DNA of 64,000 nucleotides from Propionibacteriaceae bacterium UBA7704 (GTDB lineage: Bacteria > Actinomycetota > Actinomycetes > Propionibacteriales > Propionibacteriaceae): assembly GCA_002482525.1 (NCBI GenBank), contig DLGC01000005.1, positions 44,770-108,769 on the forward strand, read 5' to 3'. Every line of letters begins with the position of its first letter. Positions within the stretch are counted from its first letter, which is position 1. The position numbers and the translations under genes are program-made. Below the pieces are notes generated by a model. That model worked only from the letters and a program-made list of their open reading frames with translations. It was not told the origin of the DNA and made no database searches. Shown in pieces: positions 1-10,390 of this stretch.

Positions 1-1809
1 CCGCCGGCCCTCGCGCACGGCCCGTCCGGCGACGCCTCGATCTCCGCAACAGCCACAGCAACGAGCCGAAGCCTCTTCGCCTGGGGAGACAACACAGACT
101 CCCCGATCGGCGACGGCACCTCGCACTTTCGCGCCACTGCCGTGCCGGTGAAGGGCCTGAGCAATGTCACCTCGGTCGCGCACTACATCAATGCCAGTTA
201 TGCCGTGACCGCCGACGGCGCCCTGTGGCGATGGGGTGCCATCCCGGCCGGAACCGTCGCGGACCCCGGCCGCACCGTTTTGCTGCGATCTCCTGCCAGA
301 GTCACCGGGCTGCCGAGCGTGAAGTCCATCGGCATGGCGCAGTTCAGTGTTTATGCGCTCGCGACCGACGGCTCGGTCTGGACCTGGGAGAACATGGCCA
401 CGCCCACCAAGGTGGCCGGGCTATCCGAGATTTCGCGCGTCTTCGTGGACCTGAACGGGTGCGGCGGTCTGGCGCTGAAGCAAGACGCCACCGTGTGGGA
501 GTTTCATTGCGCTGCCTATGCAGGTGGCGAGGTCGTGTCGCAGGTCAGTGGTATCGACAATGTGACCACCATCACCTCCGGCGATTGCCAAACAGAGGGC
601 GACACTCGAAGGTCGTGGTACGCACTGGAGGGCGACGGCAGCGTTTGGGCGTGGGGCGACAATCGCGGTGCCCAGCTCGGCGACGGCAGCAAGACTTCTC
701 GCACGACGCCCGCACGCATCGCGGGCCTGCCTGCAGCGACCCAGGTCACTGGCAATGCCTGTGCCGCCTTCGCCGTGACCACCACCGGAACCGTCTGGGC
801 GTGGGGATCCAATGCCGGTTCACTGGGTGACGGAACCACCTCCACGCGTACCACCCCGATTCAGCTCACGACCTTGAGTCATGTCGTCGACGTCGTCGCC
901 AACGGCGACGAGACCGGCTACGCCGATCGGTATGCCCGCCTGGCAGATGGCAGCGTCTCCTACTGGGGATGCGGCTGGACGCACCGCAATGGCGACCTCG
1001 CCGACACCTATCAGCGGTGCGGAAAGACTCCCTTGAAGCTGCCTGGCATTTCCGGAGTCCGCAAGATCGTTCCCTACTCGGTCTTCGGCGGTGGCAACTC
1101 CAGCGCATTCGGGACGTCAGCATCCGACGGTGCGTACGCGATCAAGACCGACGGCTCCGTGTGGGTCTGGGGCGGCCACGCCAGCGCCATGGGCCACTAC
1201 TGCACGTCCGCAGCCGAGTGCAAAGTTCCCGTGGTCGCGAAGGTCTCGGGAGTGCGCGCGGTCATCGATGTGACTGGCTATGACGAGGGCGGCTACGCCA
1301 TCGGCGCCCCGCCGCGAGTCGACGCCATTCGTACTCCGCTGACCACGGTCTACCTCAAGCAGCGCTCCAGTTACCGCCTGTTGGCTAGCGCTCAGTTGAA
1401 GAACACCACCTCAACCCAGCCGGTGAAGTTCCGCTCATCGAACGTCAAGGTTGTGACCGTCAGTTCCACGGGAAAACTGGTAGCCAAGAAGGTCCGCAAA
1501 GCAACCAAGGCGACGATCACCTTGCGCGTCGATGATGTTGTGAAGAAGGTCACCGTCTGGGTGGTGCCCCATCGTCAGTACCCGTCAGTCTCGATACGGA
1601 TGCCCAAGGCTCTGGCAAAGGGCAAGGTGAGCTGGATCACGGCCTCCGCCGCCAAGGGCACGAACCCGACGATCCGCTTCACTTCGTCGAAGAAATCGGT
1701 CGCCACCGTCAACAAATACGGCAAGCTCGTCGCGAAGAAGAAGGGCAAGACCACCATCACGGTGAAGATCGGCGGTCGGACCATCAAGAAGGTCCTCAAG
1801 GTCAAGTGA
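1..1809 (+). CDS. RCC1-repeat protein with C-terminal Ig-like (Big_2) domains, 5' end outside window
   Basis: The frame is open from base 1, so the start lies upstream and 602 codons are visible. Roughly the first 420 residues are repeated beta-propeller-like blocks with the RCC1 pattern (GSVWTW, SVWAWGDN, QLGDGS, TVWAWGSN, SVWVWGG). Two Big_2-like Ig domains follow; each ends in a Lys-rich block with a shared GKLVAKK motif. No enzymatic motif is seen. In bacteria such proteins are usually secreted or surface-attached binding proteins; the signal peptide would lie outside the window, so export is inference. The last visible residues (KVLKVK) give no LPXTG or other anchor. It converges on psuG with 26 bp between the stops. 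Confidence 0.85.
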   Translation, partial: PPALAHGPSGDASISATATATSRSLFAWGDNTDSPIGDGTSHFRATAVPVKGLSNVTSVAHYINASYAVTADGALWRWGAIPAGTVADPGRTVLLRSPARVTGLPSVKSIGMAQFSVYALATDGSVWTWENMATPTKVAGLSEISRVFVDLNGCGGLALKQDATVWEFHCAAYAGGEVVSQVSGIDNVTTITSGDCQTEGDTRRSWYALEGDGSVWAWGDNRGAQLGDGSKTSRTTPARIAGLPAATQVTGNACAAFAVTTTGTVWAWGSNAGSLGDGTTSTRTTPIQLTTLSHVVDVVANGDETGYADRYARLADGSVSYWGCGWTHRNGDLADTYQRCGKTPLKLPGISGVRKIVPYSVFGGGNSSAFGTSASDGAYAIKTDGSVWVWGGHASAMGHYCTSAAECKVPVVAKVSGVRAVIDVTGYDEGGYAIGAPPRVDAIRTPLTTVYLKQRSSYRLLASAQLKNTTSTQPVKFRSSNVKVVTVSSTGKLVAKKVRKATKATITLRVDDVVKKVTVWVVPHRQYPSVSIRMPKALAKGKVSWITASAAKGTNPTIRFTSSKKSVATVNKYGKLVAKKKGKTTITVKIGGRTIKKVLKVK

Positions 1810-1835
1810 CGCGCTGTCGCCACTGGCCGACGGCT

Positions 1836-2756
1836 CTACGCTGCTGAGAACTCCACCGCAATCCGGGCCCCCACCTGGGCATTGTGCTTGACCAGCGCGA
1901 TATTGGCGCGCAGCGATTCACCCTCGGAAAGCTCGACGATGCGTCCCAGCAGGTAGGGGGTGATTGCCGCCCCGATGATGCCTTTTCGCTCGGCTTCGGC
2001 GACCGCTTGGTTGATCAGGGCGCCGATCTCGGCTTCGGGGATTTCGTCGGCGACCGGGATGGGGTTGGCGATCACCAGGCCCCCGGCCAAGCCCAGGCCC
2101 CACTTGGCCTTCATGGCGGCGGCGACCTCGGCAGGGGCATCCATCCGCAGCGGGGAGGCAAAACCGCTGGAGCGGGAGTAGAAGGACGGGAAGTCATTCG
2201 AACCCACGGTGATCACCGGGACGCCGAGGGTCTCCAGCACCTCCAGAGTGCGACCGATGTCGAGCAGCGATTTCACCCCGGCGCTGACGACGGCCACATC
2301 GGTGAGGCTCAGTTCGGTGAGGTCGGCGGAGATGTCCATCGAGTCTTGGGCACCGCGATGTACACCGCCCAGTCCGCCGGTGACGAAGACCCGGATGCCG
2401 GCCAGCGCCGCCAGACGCATCGTGGAGGCGACGGTGGTCGCGCCGTGTTCCTTGCGGGCAACGACATAGGGCAGATCACGGATGCTCACCTTGCGAACAT
2501 TGCCGTCCGAGCCCAGCAGGTCGAGTTCGGCGTCGTTGAGTCCGATGCGCGGCACCCCGTGCAGCACGGCGATGGTGGCCGGCACGGCACCGTGGTCGCG
2601 AATGATCTGTTCGACCTCGCGGGCGGTCTGCACATTCTTCGGATACGGCATGCCGTGGCTGATGATGGTGGATTCCAGCGCCACCACCGGCTTGCCGGAC
2701 GCCAGCGCGTCACGAACCTCGTCGGCTACGGCGAGCATGGGGTGAGGGGTGGTCAT
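1836..2756 (-). CDS. psuG: Pseudouridine-5'-phosphate glycosidase
   Basis: 306 residues, the usual family length. PsuG reversibly splits pseudouridine 5'-phosphate into uracil and ribose 5-phosphate in the cytoplasm. Family signatures visible are VALESTIISHGMPYP near the N-terminus and FVTGGLGGVHRG with the MDISADLTEL stretch in the middle. The ATG overlaps the stop of the upstream kinase gene (ATGA), so the two are translationally coupled as a pseudouridine salvage pair. No terminator is obvious in the 26 bp before the convergent RCC1 gene. Identification is by conserved blocks plus the kinase neighbour. Confidence 0.93.
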   Translation of the reverse strand: MTTPHPMLAVADEVRDALASGKPVVALESTIISHGMPYPKNVQTAREVEQIIRDHGAVPATIAVLHGVPRIGLNDAELDLLGSDGNVRKVSIRDLPYVVARKEHGATTVASTMRLAALAGIRVFVTGGLGGVHRGAQDSMDISADLTELSLTDVAVVSAGVKSLLDIGRTLEVLETLGVPVITVGSNDFPSFYSRSSGFASPLRMDAPAEVAAAMKAKWGLGLAGGLVIANPIPVADEIPEAEIGALINQAVAEAERKGIIGAAITPYLLGRIVELSEGESLRANIALVKHNAQVGARIAVEFSAA

Positions 2757-3880
2757 AGTGCGGCTCCTTGCGATGAGGCGAGTGCCGCGCTGAACGCGAC
2801 ACCCAGGTCAGGTCGAACGGTGTGACCGCTGGCCACGGTCAGGGCCGCAGCGAGATGGCCGTGCCGCGCAGCTTCGGCAGGTTCTTCGCCGGCGAGCAGT
2901 CCGGAGACGAAGCCGGCGGTCATGGCGTCCCCGGCTCCGGTGACGTCGGCGACCTCGGCAGGTACGGCCGGAATAGCGACCGATCCGGTGGCACTGATCA
3001 GCACGCTGCCGGCCATCCCGCGGCTCACCCACACGTGCTGGACGCCGCGCTCCTGCAACTCCGTGGCAGCGGCCGCGATGTCGGCCTCGGTATCGGCGAC
3101 CTCATGCCCGACGAGGGAACCGAGTTCGTCCACATTGGGCGTCACTGCGAAGACCGGACGCTCCGAGGCCAGAAGCGGCGCGATCCGGGCCGCTTTGGCC
3201 ACGCTGACCGGCTCCACAACCACACGAACATCGGCATTCGCAGCCAAGGCCAACACCCATTCGGCGACGGCCACCGGAATATTGCCGTCCACAACGACCA
3301 CATCAGCCCGGGAGATCAACTCCTGAGCCCGGCTGAGACTCGCAACTTCCATGGCATCGGTGGCGGCGAAGTCCGAGAGTCCGATCACCAGCTCACCGTC
3401 GGCATCCAGGGCGGCCAGATAGCTGCCGGTGGGATGCGGACTACTGGCCACCTGATCGACGTACACCCCGGATTCAGCAGTGAGCGCCAGCAGCTCCTGG
3501 CCGGCGGAATCAGCGCCGACCGCGGCCACTAGGTGCACCCGGCCGCCCAGTCGGGCGATCCCTTCGGCGATGTTGCGTCCCACTCCCCCGGGCGTCCGGC
3601 TGATCCGGCTGGGGTTCGAGGTGTGCAAGCGGGCTGCGGCCAGGCTTCTCGCCTTGACATCCCAAGCCGCACCGCCGACGACCACCGCCCACGGCTCGGC
3701 GCGCAAGATGTAGCCGCGCCCCACGATCTCGCCTTTTTGGCTCAGTGAGGACAGCGCCACCGCTATCGCACCCTTGGTCGTCCCCAGACTTCGGGCAAGC
3801 CCGGCCGCATCCAGCATCGGCTGCGCCTGCAGCAAAGCAAGAATCTCGCGCTCACGAGGACTCAAGGACATACTCAACAT
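2753..3880 (-). CDS. psuK: PfkB-family kinase with N-terminal helix-turn-helix (pseudouridine kinase)
   Basis: 375 residues. The first ~60 residues (LSPREREILALLQAQPM, then a helix-turn-helix) form a winged-helix-like domain. A PfkB ribokinase-family domain follows, with GGVGRNIAEGIARLGG and the C-terminal signature DVTGAGDAMTAGF that carries the catalytic Asp. Coupling to psuG indicates phosphorylation of pseudouridine to pseudouridine 5'-phosphate. The N-terminal DNA-binding-like domain is shared with many PfkB nucleoside kinases and may allow autoregulation (inference). The ATG at 3880 has AGG about 8 nt upstream; ATG at 3871 is an alternative start. Confidence 0.88.
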   Translation of the reverse strand: MLSMSLSPREREILALLQAQPMLDAAGLARSLGTTKGAIAVALSSLSQKGEIVGRGYILRAEPWAVVVGGAAWDVKARSLAAARLHTSNPSRISRTPGGVGRNIAEGIARLGGRVHLVAAVGADSAGQELLALTAESGVYVDQVASSPHPTGSYLAALDADGELVIGLSDFAATDAMEVASLSRAQELISRADVVVVDGNIPVAVAEWVLALAANADVRVVVEPVSVAKAARIAPLLASERPVFAVTPNVDELGSLVGHEVADTEADIAAAATELQERGVQHVWVSRGMAGSVLISATGSVAIPAVPAEVADVTGAGDAMTAGFVSGLLAGEEPAEAARHGHLAAALTVASGHTVRPDLGVAFSAALASSQGAAL

Positions 3881-4003
3881 TATTAGCCTGACTTGATTCT
3901 CTTAGCAATCAGGCACTCCCACAGAGTCGACGACAGCAGCGAAGCCCCTGAAGAGGATCGACGTCAACAGCGGCGGACAACCACACGCCCGACGCTCACT
4001 CTG

Positions 4004-4019
4004 ATACCCCATGGGGTAT
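4004..4019. promoter_or_regulatory. Perfect 16-bp palindrome, CsoR/CstR-type operator candidate
   Basis: The sequence ATACCCCATGGGGTAT is a perfect inverted repeat with 7+2+7 geometry. CsoR-family repressors (copper CsoR, persulfide-sensing CstR, RcnR/FrmR relatives) bind pseudo-palindromes of the TACCC/GGGTA type. A possible -10 element, TATAGT at 4017-4022, overlaps the right half, so bound repressor would block RNA polymerase. It lies 75 bp before the ccdA-like ATG. The downstream thiol-redox and rhodanese genes favour a persulfide (CstR-like) reading over copper, but no repressor gene is in the window. A related site precedes tusA at 16208-16223. Confidence 0.65.
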
Positions 4020-4094
4020 AGTCCCCTGCGACCGGATACCGCGACACGAGGACCAGGAACCGATGAGACGCCAATCACCCAGAGCAGGCGAACC

Positions 4095-4844
4095 ATGGGT
4101 GAACTGACCATCCTGGGGGCCTTCCTGGGCGGGCTGGTCTCCTTCCTCTCCCCCTGTGTGCTGCCGGTCATCCCTGCCTACGTTTCGGTGGTCACCGGAC
4201 TCAGCGCAACCGCAATCCAAGAAGGCGGACGCGCACGCTTCGGCCAAGTGATGAAGACCTCGCTGGGCTTCATTCTCGGTTTCAGCACGGTCTTCGTGCT
4301 GATGGGGCTGTCCATCACCGCTGCAGGTCAGGCACTGTTCACCCACCGCGCGCTGCTCACCCAGATCTCGGGCATGGTGGTGCTGGCGATGGCGCTGTTC
4401 CTGCTCGGCTCGCTGTTCTTGAAAGCACCCTGGCTATATCAGGAAGCCCGCTGGCATCCTCAACTCGACAAGTTCGGCCCCTTTGCAGCCCCGGTAGCCG
4501 GGGTCGCTTTCGGCTTCGGCTGGACGCCTTGTGTCGGCCCGGTGCTGACCAGCGTGCTCGCGGTGGCAGCAGGCAGCGGCGATCTGTGGCTCAGCACCAT
4601 GATGCTGGTGGCCTATTCGGCCGGACTGGCCGTCCCCTTCCTGCTGGCGGCCCTGGCCATGGACCGAGTTGCCGGCGCCTTCGGCTTCGTGAAGCGGCAC
4701 TTCTTCGGCATCACCGTGGCCTCGGCGATCATCCTGGCCATCTTCGGAGCCCTGCTCGCGTTCAACCGCATGGCCTTGGTCACCACCGCCACCCAATCAT
4801 TCCTCGAAACCATCGGCCTGGGCGGGCTGCTGGGGCTCGGCTAA
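4095..4844 (+). CDS. ccdA: CcdA/DsbD-family cytochrome c biogenesis membrane protein
   Basis: 249 residues from the ATG at 4095; this start puts the first membrane helix right at the N-terminus, as is usual in the family. About six membrane segments are visible. Conserved features are FLSPCVLPVIPAY (first redox Cys) and FGFGWTPCVGPVL (second Cys). CcdA carries reducing equivalents from cytoplasmic thioredoxin across the membrane to extracytoplasmic thioredoxin-like proteins. The partner is plausibly the thioredoxin-rhodanese protein encoded 21 bp downstream. Both are probably transcribed from the promoter containing the CsoR-type palindrome. Confidence 0.9.
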   Translation: MGELTILGAFLGGLVSFLSPCVLPVIPAYVSVVTGLSATAIQEGGRARFGQVMKTSLGFILGFSTVFVLMGLSITAAGQALFTHRALLTQISGMVVLAMALFLLGSLFLKAPWLYQEARWHPQLDKFGPFAAPVAGVAFGFGWTPCVGPVLTSVLAVAAGSGDLWLSTMMLVAYSAGLAVPFLLAALAMDRVAGAFGFVKRHFFGITVASAIILAIFGALLAFNRMALVTTATQSFLETIGLGGLLGLG

Positions 4845-4865
4845 TCGGAAAGGTCACCACACACC

Positions 4866-5870
4866 ATGGGCAGCAAGCCAACGAACACCGCACCTACGCA
4901 GTCGCGACGGGCCGCGCGGATCGCCGAGCTGGAGCGGCAGGAACGTCGCGGCAAGCTCACCAAGGCGGTCATCGTCGCTGCCCTTGCCGCAGTGCTGGTC
5001 GGGGTGGGCATTTTCGCGTTCGCGGGCAACAACGCCGCACCGGCCACCGACGATTCCGGTGCGGAATACCTGGCCAACAAGGGGAACTTCCGTCTGCCGG
5101 GACTGATGGATGCCAGCAAGACGGTTGCCTTGACCGACTTCAAAGGCACGCCGGTCGTCGTCAACTTCTTCGCCTCCTGGTGCGTGTACTGCAATGAGGA
5201 ACTGCCGGGCTTCATTCAGGTAGCCAAAGCCACCGAAGGGAAAGTCGCCTTCGTCGGAGTCAACACCGGCGATCCCGGCGACGGCGTCGCCATGGCCAAG
5301 CGGTTCGATCTGGCTGGCAACGGCTTCACCCTCGCCAAGGACATTGGCACCGAGCCGGCCTCTGATCTGTGGACGTCCTACGGCTCCCAGGGCCTCCCGG
5401 TCACCGCTTTCTATGACGCCGAGGGCAAGCTCGTTGACTTCTCTGGCGGCATGCTGACCCAGGCCGAACTCGCCCAGCGCATCACCAAGAACTTCGGCGT
5501 GGACGCCACCGCCCCGGATGCCGCCACCGTTTCAGCACCCGTGATTCCGCTGATTCCCAAGGGTGTCTACGAGCTTCTCAGCGCCCACGGCAACACCACC
5601 GACTACTTCGCCATTGATCTGCGTCCAGCCGAGGATTTCGCAGCCGGTCATATCTCCGGAGCGCGCAGCTTCCCCGGCGCAACCCCGCAGACTGTCGTGA
5701 AGCAGGCCGCCGAGCTGAGCAAGGACGGCAGCTATTTCGTGTATGACGCCGATGGCGCCTCAACCGAAGCGGTCGGCGAAGCGCTCAACAAGGCGGGCTT
5801 CAAGCACATCTACTACCTCGAAGGCGGCATGGCAGCCTGGACCCAGGCCGGAGGTCCCACGGGCCCCTGA
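4866..5870 (+). CDS. Membrane-anchored TlpA/ResA-like thioredoxin fused to a degenerate rhodanese domain
   Basis: 334 residues. A basic N-terminus is followed by one membrane anchor (about residues 32-54). Residues ~70-210 are a TlpA-like thioredoxin domain with active site WCVYC (Cys106, Cys109) and a cis-Pro loop GLPVTAF. Residues ~225-334 match rhodanese: DLRPAEDFAAGHISGAR and YYLEGGMAAW. The rhodanese catalytic loop reads VYDADGAS, with Asp294 where the persulfide-forming Cys is expected, so that domain should not transfer sulfur itself. It probably works outside the membrane, re-reduced by the CcdA-like protein. GGAAAGG lies upstream of the ATG. Confidence 0.88.
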   Translation: MGSKPTNTAPTQSRRAARIAELERQERRGKLTKAVIVAALAAVLVGVGIFAFAGNNAAPATDDSGAEYLANKGNFRLPGLMDASKTVALTDFKGTPVVVNFFASWCVYCNEELPGFIQVAKATEGKVAFVGVNTGDPGDGVAMAKRFDLAGNGFTLAKDIGTEPASDLWTSYGSQGLPVTAFYDAEGKLVDFSGGMLTQAELAQRITKNFGVDATAPDAATVSAPVIPLIPKGVYELLSAHGNTTDYFAIDLRPAEDFAAGHISGARSFPGATPQTVVKQAAELSKDGSYFVYDADGASTEAVGEALNKAGFKHIYYLEGGMAAWTQAGGPTGP

Positions 5871-5894
5871 TCACTTGCGGGCTAGGCTTTTGCC

Positions 5895-8258
<2,364 letters not shown>

Positions 8259-8912
8259 CCCCACCAATCACCTCATCGGCTCTCCCCCTTCCCCCGGCTG
8301 GTTGAGGAGGCCCGCAGGGCCGCCTCGAAACCCCGCAAGGTCGTCTGTGGACCGGCGCCGGAGGTTTCGAGACGCTCACTACGTTCGCTCCTCAACCAGC
8401 CGAGGCATGAACTCCTGGCTAAACACAGCCGCCACCACACCAACGCACGCAAAAAGTCAGCGGCCACCCGCCGCAAGCGTCGAGACCCTCACCTCGCAGC
8501 CAGCCACACCCTCCCCGGCTGGTTGAGGAGGCCCGAAGGGCCGTCTCGAAACCCCGCAACGCACGCAGAAAGTCAGCGTCCAGCCACCGGAGGTTTCGAG
8601 ACGCTCACTACGCTCGCTCCTCAACCAGCCGAGGCATGAACTCCTGGCTAAACACAGCCGCCACCACACCAACGCACGCAAAAAGTCAGCGTCCATCCGC
8701 CGCAAGCGTCGAGACCCTCACCTCGCAGCCAACCACACCCTCCCCCCGGCTGGTTGAGGAGGCCCGAAGGGCCGTCTCGAAACCCCGCAACGCACGCAAA
8801 AAGCCAGCGTCCAGCCACCGCAGGTTTCGAGACGCTCACTACGTTCGCTCCTCAACCAGCCGTGAGGTGAGCTCTCACAGACCGTCACGGGCCGAACACT
8901 CCCCACACAAAG
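8259..8912. repeat. Array of three ~230-bp units carrying inverted repeats
   Basis: This gap between convergent genes holds no credible gene. It contains three forward elements starting GGCTGGTTGAGGAGG (8296-8332, 8517-8553, 8748-8784) and three inverted elements ending TCCTCAACCAGCC (8363-8401, 8592-8630, 8823-8861). Forward elements end CTCGAAACC and inverted ones begin GGTTTCGAG, so each pair can form a hairpin with 14-bp and 9-bp matched ends. Inter-element DNA, such as CATGAACTCCTGGCTAAAC, is also repeated; the spacing of 229-231 bp between inverted elements shows tandem duplication of the whole unit. Similar intergenic elements are known in actinobacteria; no transposase is nearby. Confidence 0.9.
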
Positions 8913-8951
8913 ACGTAGCCCTGGCTCAGCGTCCACAGGCCAGGGCTACGT
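8913..8951 (-). terminator. Stem-loop after the qmoC-like gene
   Basis: ACGTAGCCCTGGC (8913-8925) and its exact complement (8939-8951) form a 13-bp stem with a 13-nt loop, starting 16 bp beyond the stop of the qmoC-like gene. A weak run CTTTGTG follows on the minus strand. It is the likely 3' end of the tusA-hdr-qmo transcript. Confidence 0.7.
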
Positions 8952-8966
8952 GCTCAGGGGGAAGGA

Positions 8967-10145
8967 TCAGGCCGGCTGCAACTCCCGGTGTTCATCCTTG
9001 GCCAGGCCGTAGAAGAACAGCGCAACCGGCCGGTACATCACGTGGGCGAACTTGGTGAAGGGCATGAACAGCACCAACTCCATCGCGATCGCCACATGCA
9101 CGAGGAACAGCACGTAAGACCACGGCTGCGGCTGAGCTCCCGGGAACAACAACGAGACCTCGATGATGAAGCCGGTCAGACCGGTGATCCACAGCATCCA
9201 CAAGAACAACCAGTCCGACGGTGAGCTGTGCTGCGCGGCCGCGCTGACCTTCTGGTAGCGGTTGATCATGAACCAGCTGACGCCGTACATCATGGCCAGC
9301 CCACCCAGGGTGCCGATGGTGCGAGCCACTGGAGTGATCGCCGCTTCTGCCACAGCCTCGGGGACCCCGATGATGTCACCGGCGTAGTGAATCAGCGTCG
9401 CGGCGAACAAGGCCAGGAAGCCCCACAGCGTCAGGGTGTGGATCAACCAACGACGCCGGTACAACGGTTCGACCGGATTGTCGTCGGCGCAGTCCTCTCG
9501 GTAACGCTTCTGGCCCAGCGACTCGACGCCGATGGAGTACCACAGTGCTCGGAAAGTGCGCCCCCAGGCAGCCTTGGAACCGAACAGCGATTTCGCCGTC
9601 ACACCGTCGCGCTTGGCGGTCGCTCGAGCCATCATCGCGAGATTGAAGACCGCGATCAGCGCGACCAGGATCATCACGACCAGACCGACGGTATGGATCC
9701 ACTCGTACGGCACTCCGAAGACCAACCGGGCTCCTTCTTCAGCCTGCACCGAAGCGAAGAAGCCTCCGAAGATCGCCAGTCCCACCAGGGAGATGATCAC
9801 TGCCGCAACCGGGCTGGTGTACATCGCCCGAGCGATCCGGGTCTTGTCCAGCTTGGCGATGGCATAGCGGCGAGCGGTTGCCATGAACTCCGACGGATCG
9901 GCTTCCTGCGGACACCGATCGGTGCACATTCCGCACTGGTAGCAGGTCCACAGCTCCTTGCTGGTCACCAGTTCGTCGGTGAGCCCTACCTGGGCCAGCC
10001 GAATGAACCGGCGCGGGAAGGTAGCGTCATTGTCGGCCAACGGGCAGATCGCAGTGCAGTTGCCGCAGGAGAAGCAGGCGTTGATGTCGGGCGCCCCGAA
10101 CTTCTGCAGGTCGCTCATCAGATTGGGATTGACCACAGTAGCCAT
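8967..10145 (-). CDS. qmoC: QmoC-like protein: HdrC-type ferredoxin domain fused to membrane cytochrome b-type domain
   Basis: 392 residues from ATG 10145; GTG 10151 is possible, but the ATG is better spaced from GGCAGG. The N-terminus has two [4Fe-4S] motifs, CFSCGNCTAICP (Cys24, 27, 30, 34) and CYQCGMCTDRCP (Cys68, 71, 74, 78), as in HdrC. About six membrane helices follow, with His residues (TLIHYAGD, VHVAIAMEL) suited to haem, as in HdrE/NarI-type subunits. That fusion defines QmoC of the quinone-interacting oxidoreductase of sulfate reducers, which exchanges electrons with menaquinone. No HdrB-type CCG domain is present. It closes the hdr gene cluster and is followed by a terminator-like hairpin. 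Confidence 0.85.
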   Translation of the reverse strand: MATVVNPNLMSDLQKFGAPDINACFSCGNCTAICPLADNDATFPRRFIRLAQVGLTDELVTSKELWTCYQCGMCTDRCPQEADPSEFMATARRYAIAKLDKTRIARAMYTSPVAAVIISLVGLAIFGGFFASVQAEEGARLVFGVPYEWIHTVGLVVMILVALIAVFNLAMMARATAKRDGVTAKSLFGSKAAWGRTFRALWYSIGVESLGQKRYREDCADDNPVEPLYRRRWLIHTLTLWGFLALFAATLIHYAGDIIGVPEAVAEAAITPVARTIGTLGGLAMMYGVSWFMINRYQKVSAAAQHSSPSDWLFLWMLWITGLTGFIIEVSLLFPGAQPQPWSYVLFLVHVAIAMELVLFMPFTKFAHVMYRPVALFFYGLAKDEHRELQPA

Positions 10146-10147
10146 GG

Positions 10148-10390
10148 TCACACCTGCCTTCCGGTGGCTTTGTAGGAGTAGTAGCCGTCTTCCTCATCAC
10201 CGTCTTCGATCAGGAAGCCATAGCGGCGCATCCCCATCACCCAGTACAGAACCTCGTGGGCGGGGAAGCCGATCTTCTCGGCGATCTGGGGAACGGTCAG
10301 CGCTTCGTCGCCCACCGCTTCCAGGATCGGCTTGTGCATCAGCGTCTCCTCGCGAATCACTTCGCGAACATCACGCAGCGTCTGGCTCAT
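10148..10390 (-). CDS. Small winged-helix-like protein of the Hdr/Qmo cluster
   Basis: 80 residues. TVPQIAEKIGFPAHEVLYWVMGMRRYG reads as a helix-turn-helix, followed by an acidic turn (EDGDEEDGYYSYK) typical of a winged-helix wing. It overlaps the stop of the preceding hdrA gene by 4 bp and lies right before the qmoC-like gene, so it is translated as part of the complex operon. It may be an assembly or accessory subunit or a small regulator; I do not recognise a named family. The coupling on both sides argues for a stoichiometric role. Confidence 0.75.
   Translation of the reverse strand: MSQTLRDVREVIREETLMHKPILEAVGDEALTVPQIAEKIGFPAHEVLYWVMGMRRYGFLIEDGDEEDGYYSYKATGRQV

Noticed and set aside
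8296..8861. CRISPR array
   Set aside because: Repeats alternate in orientation, are spaced by similar rather than unique sequence, and no cas genes are present.
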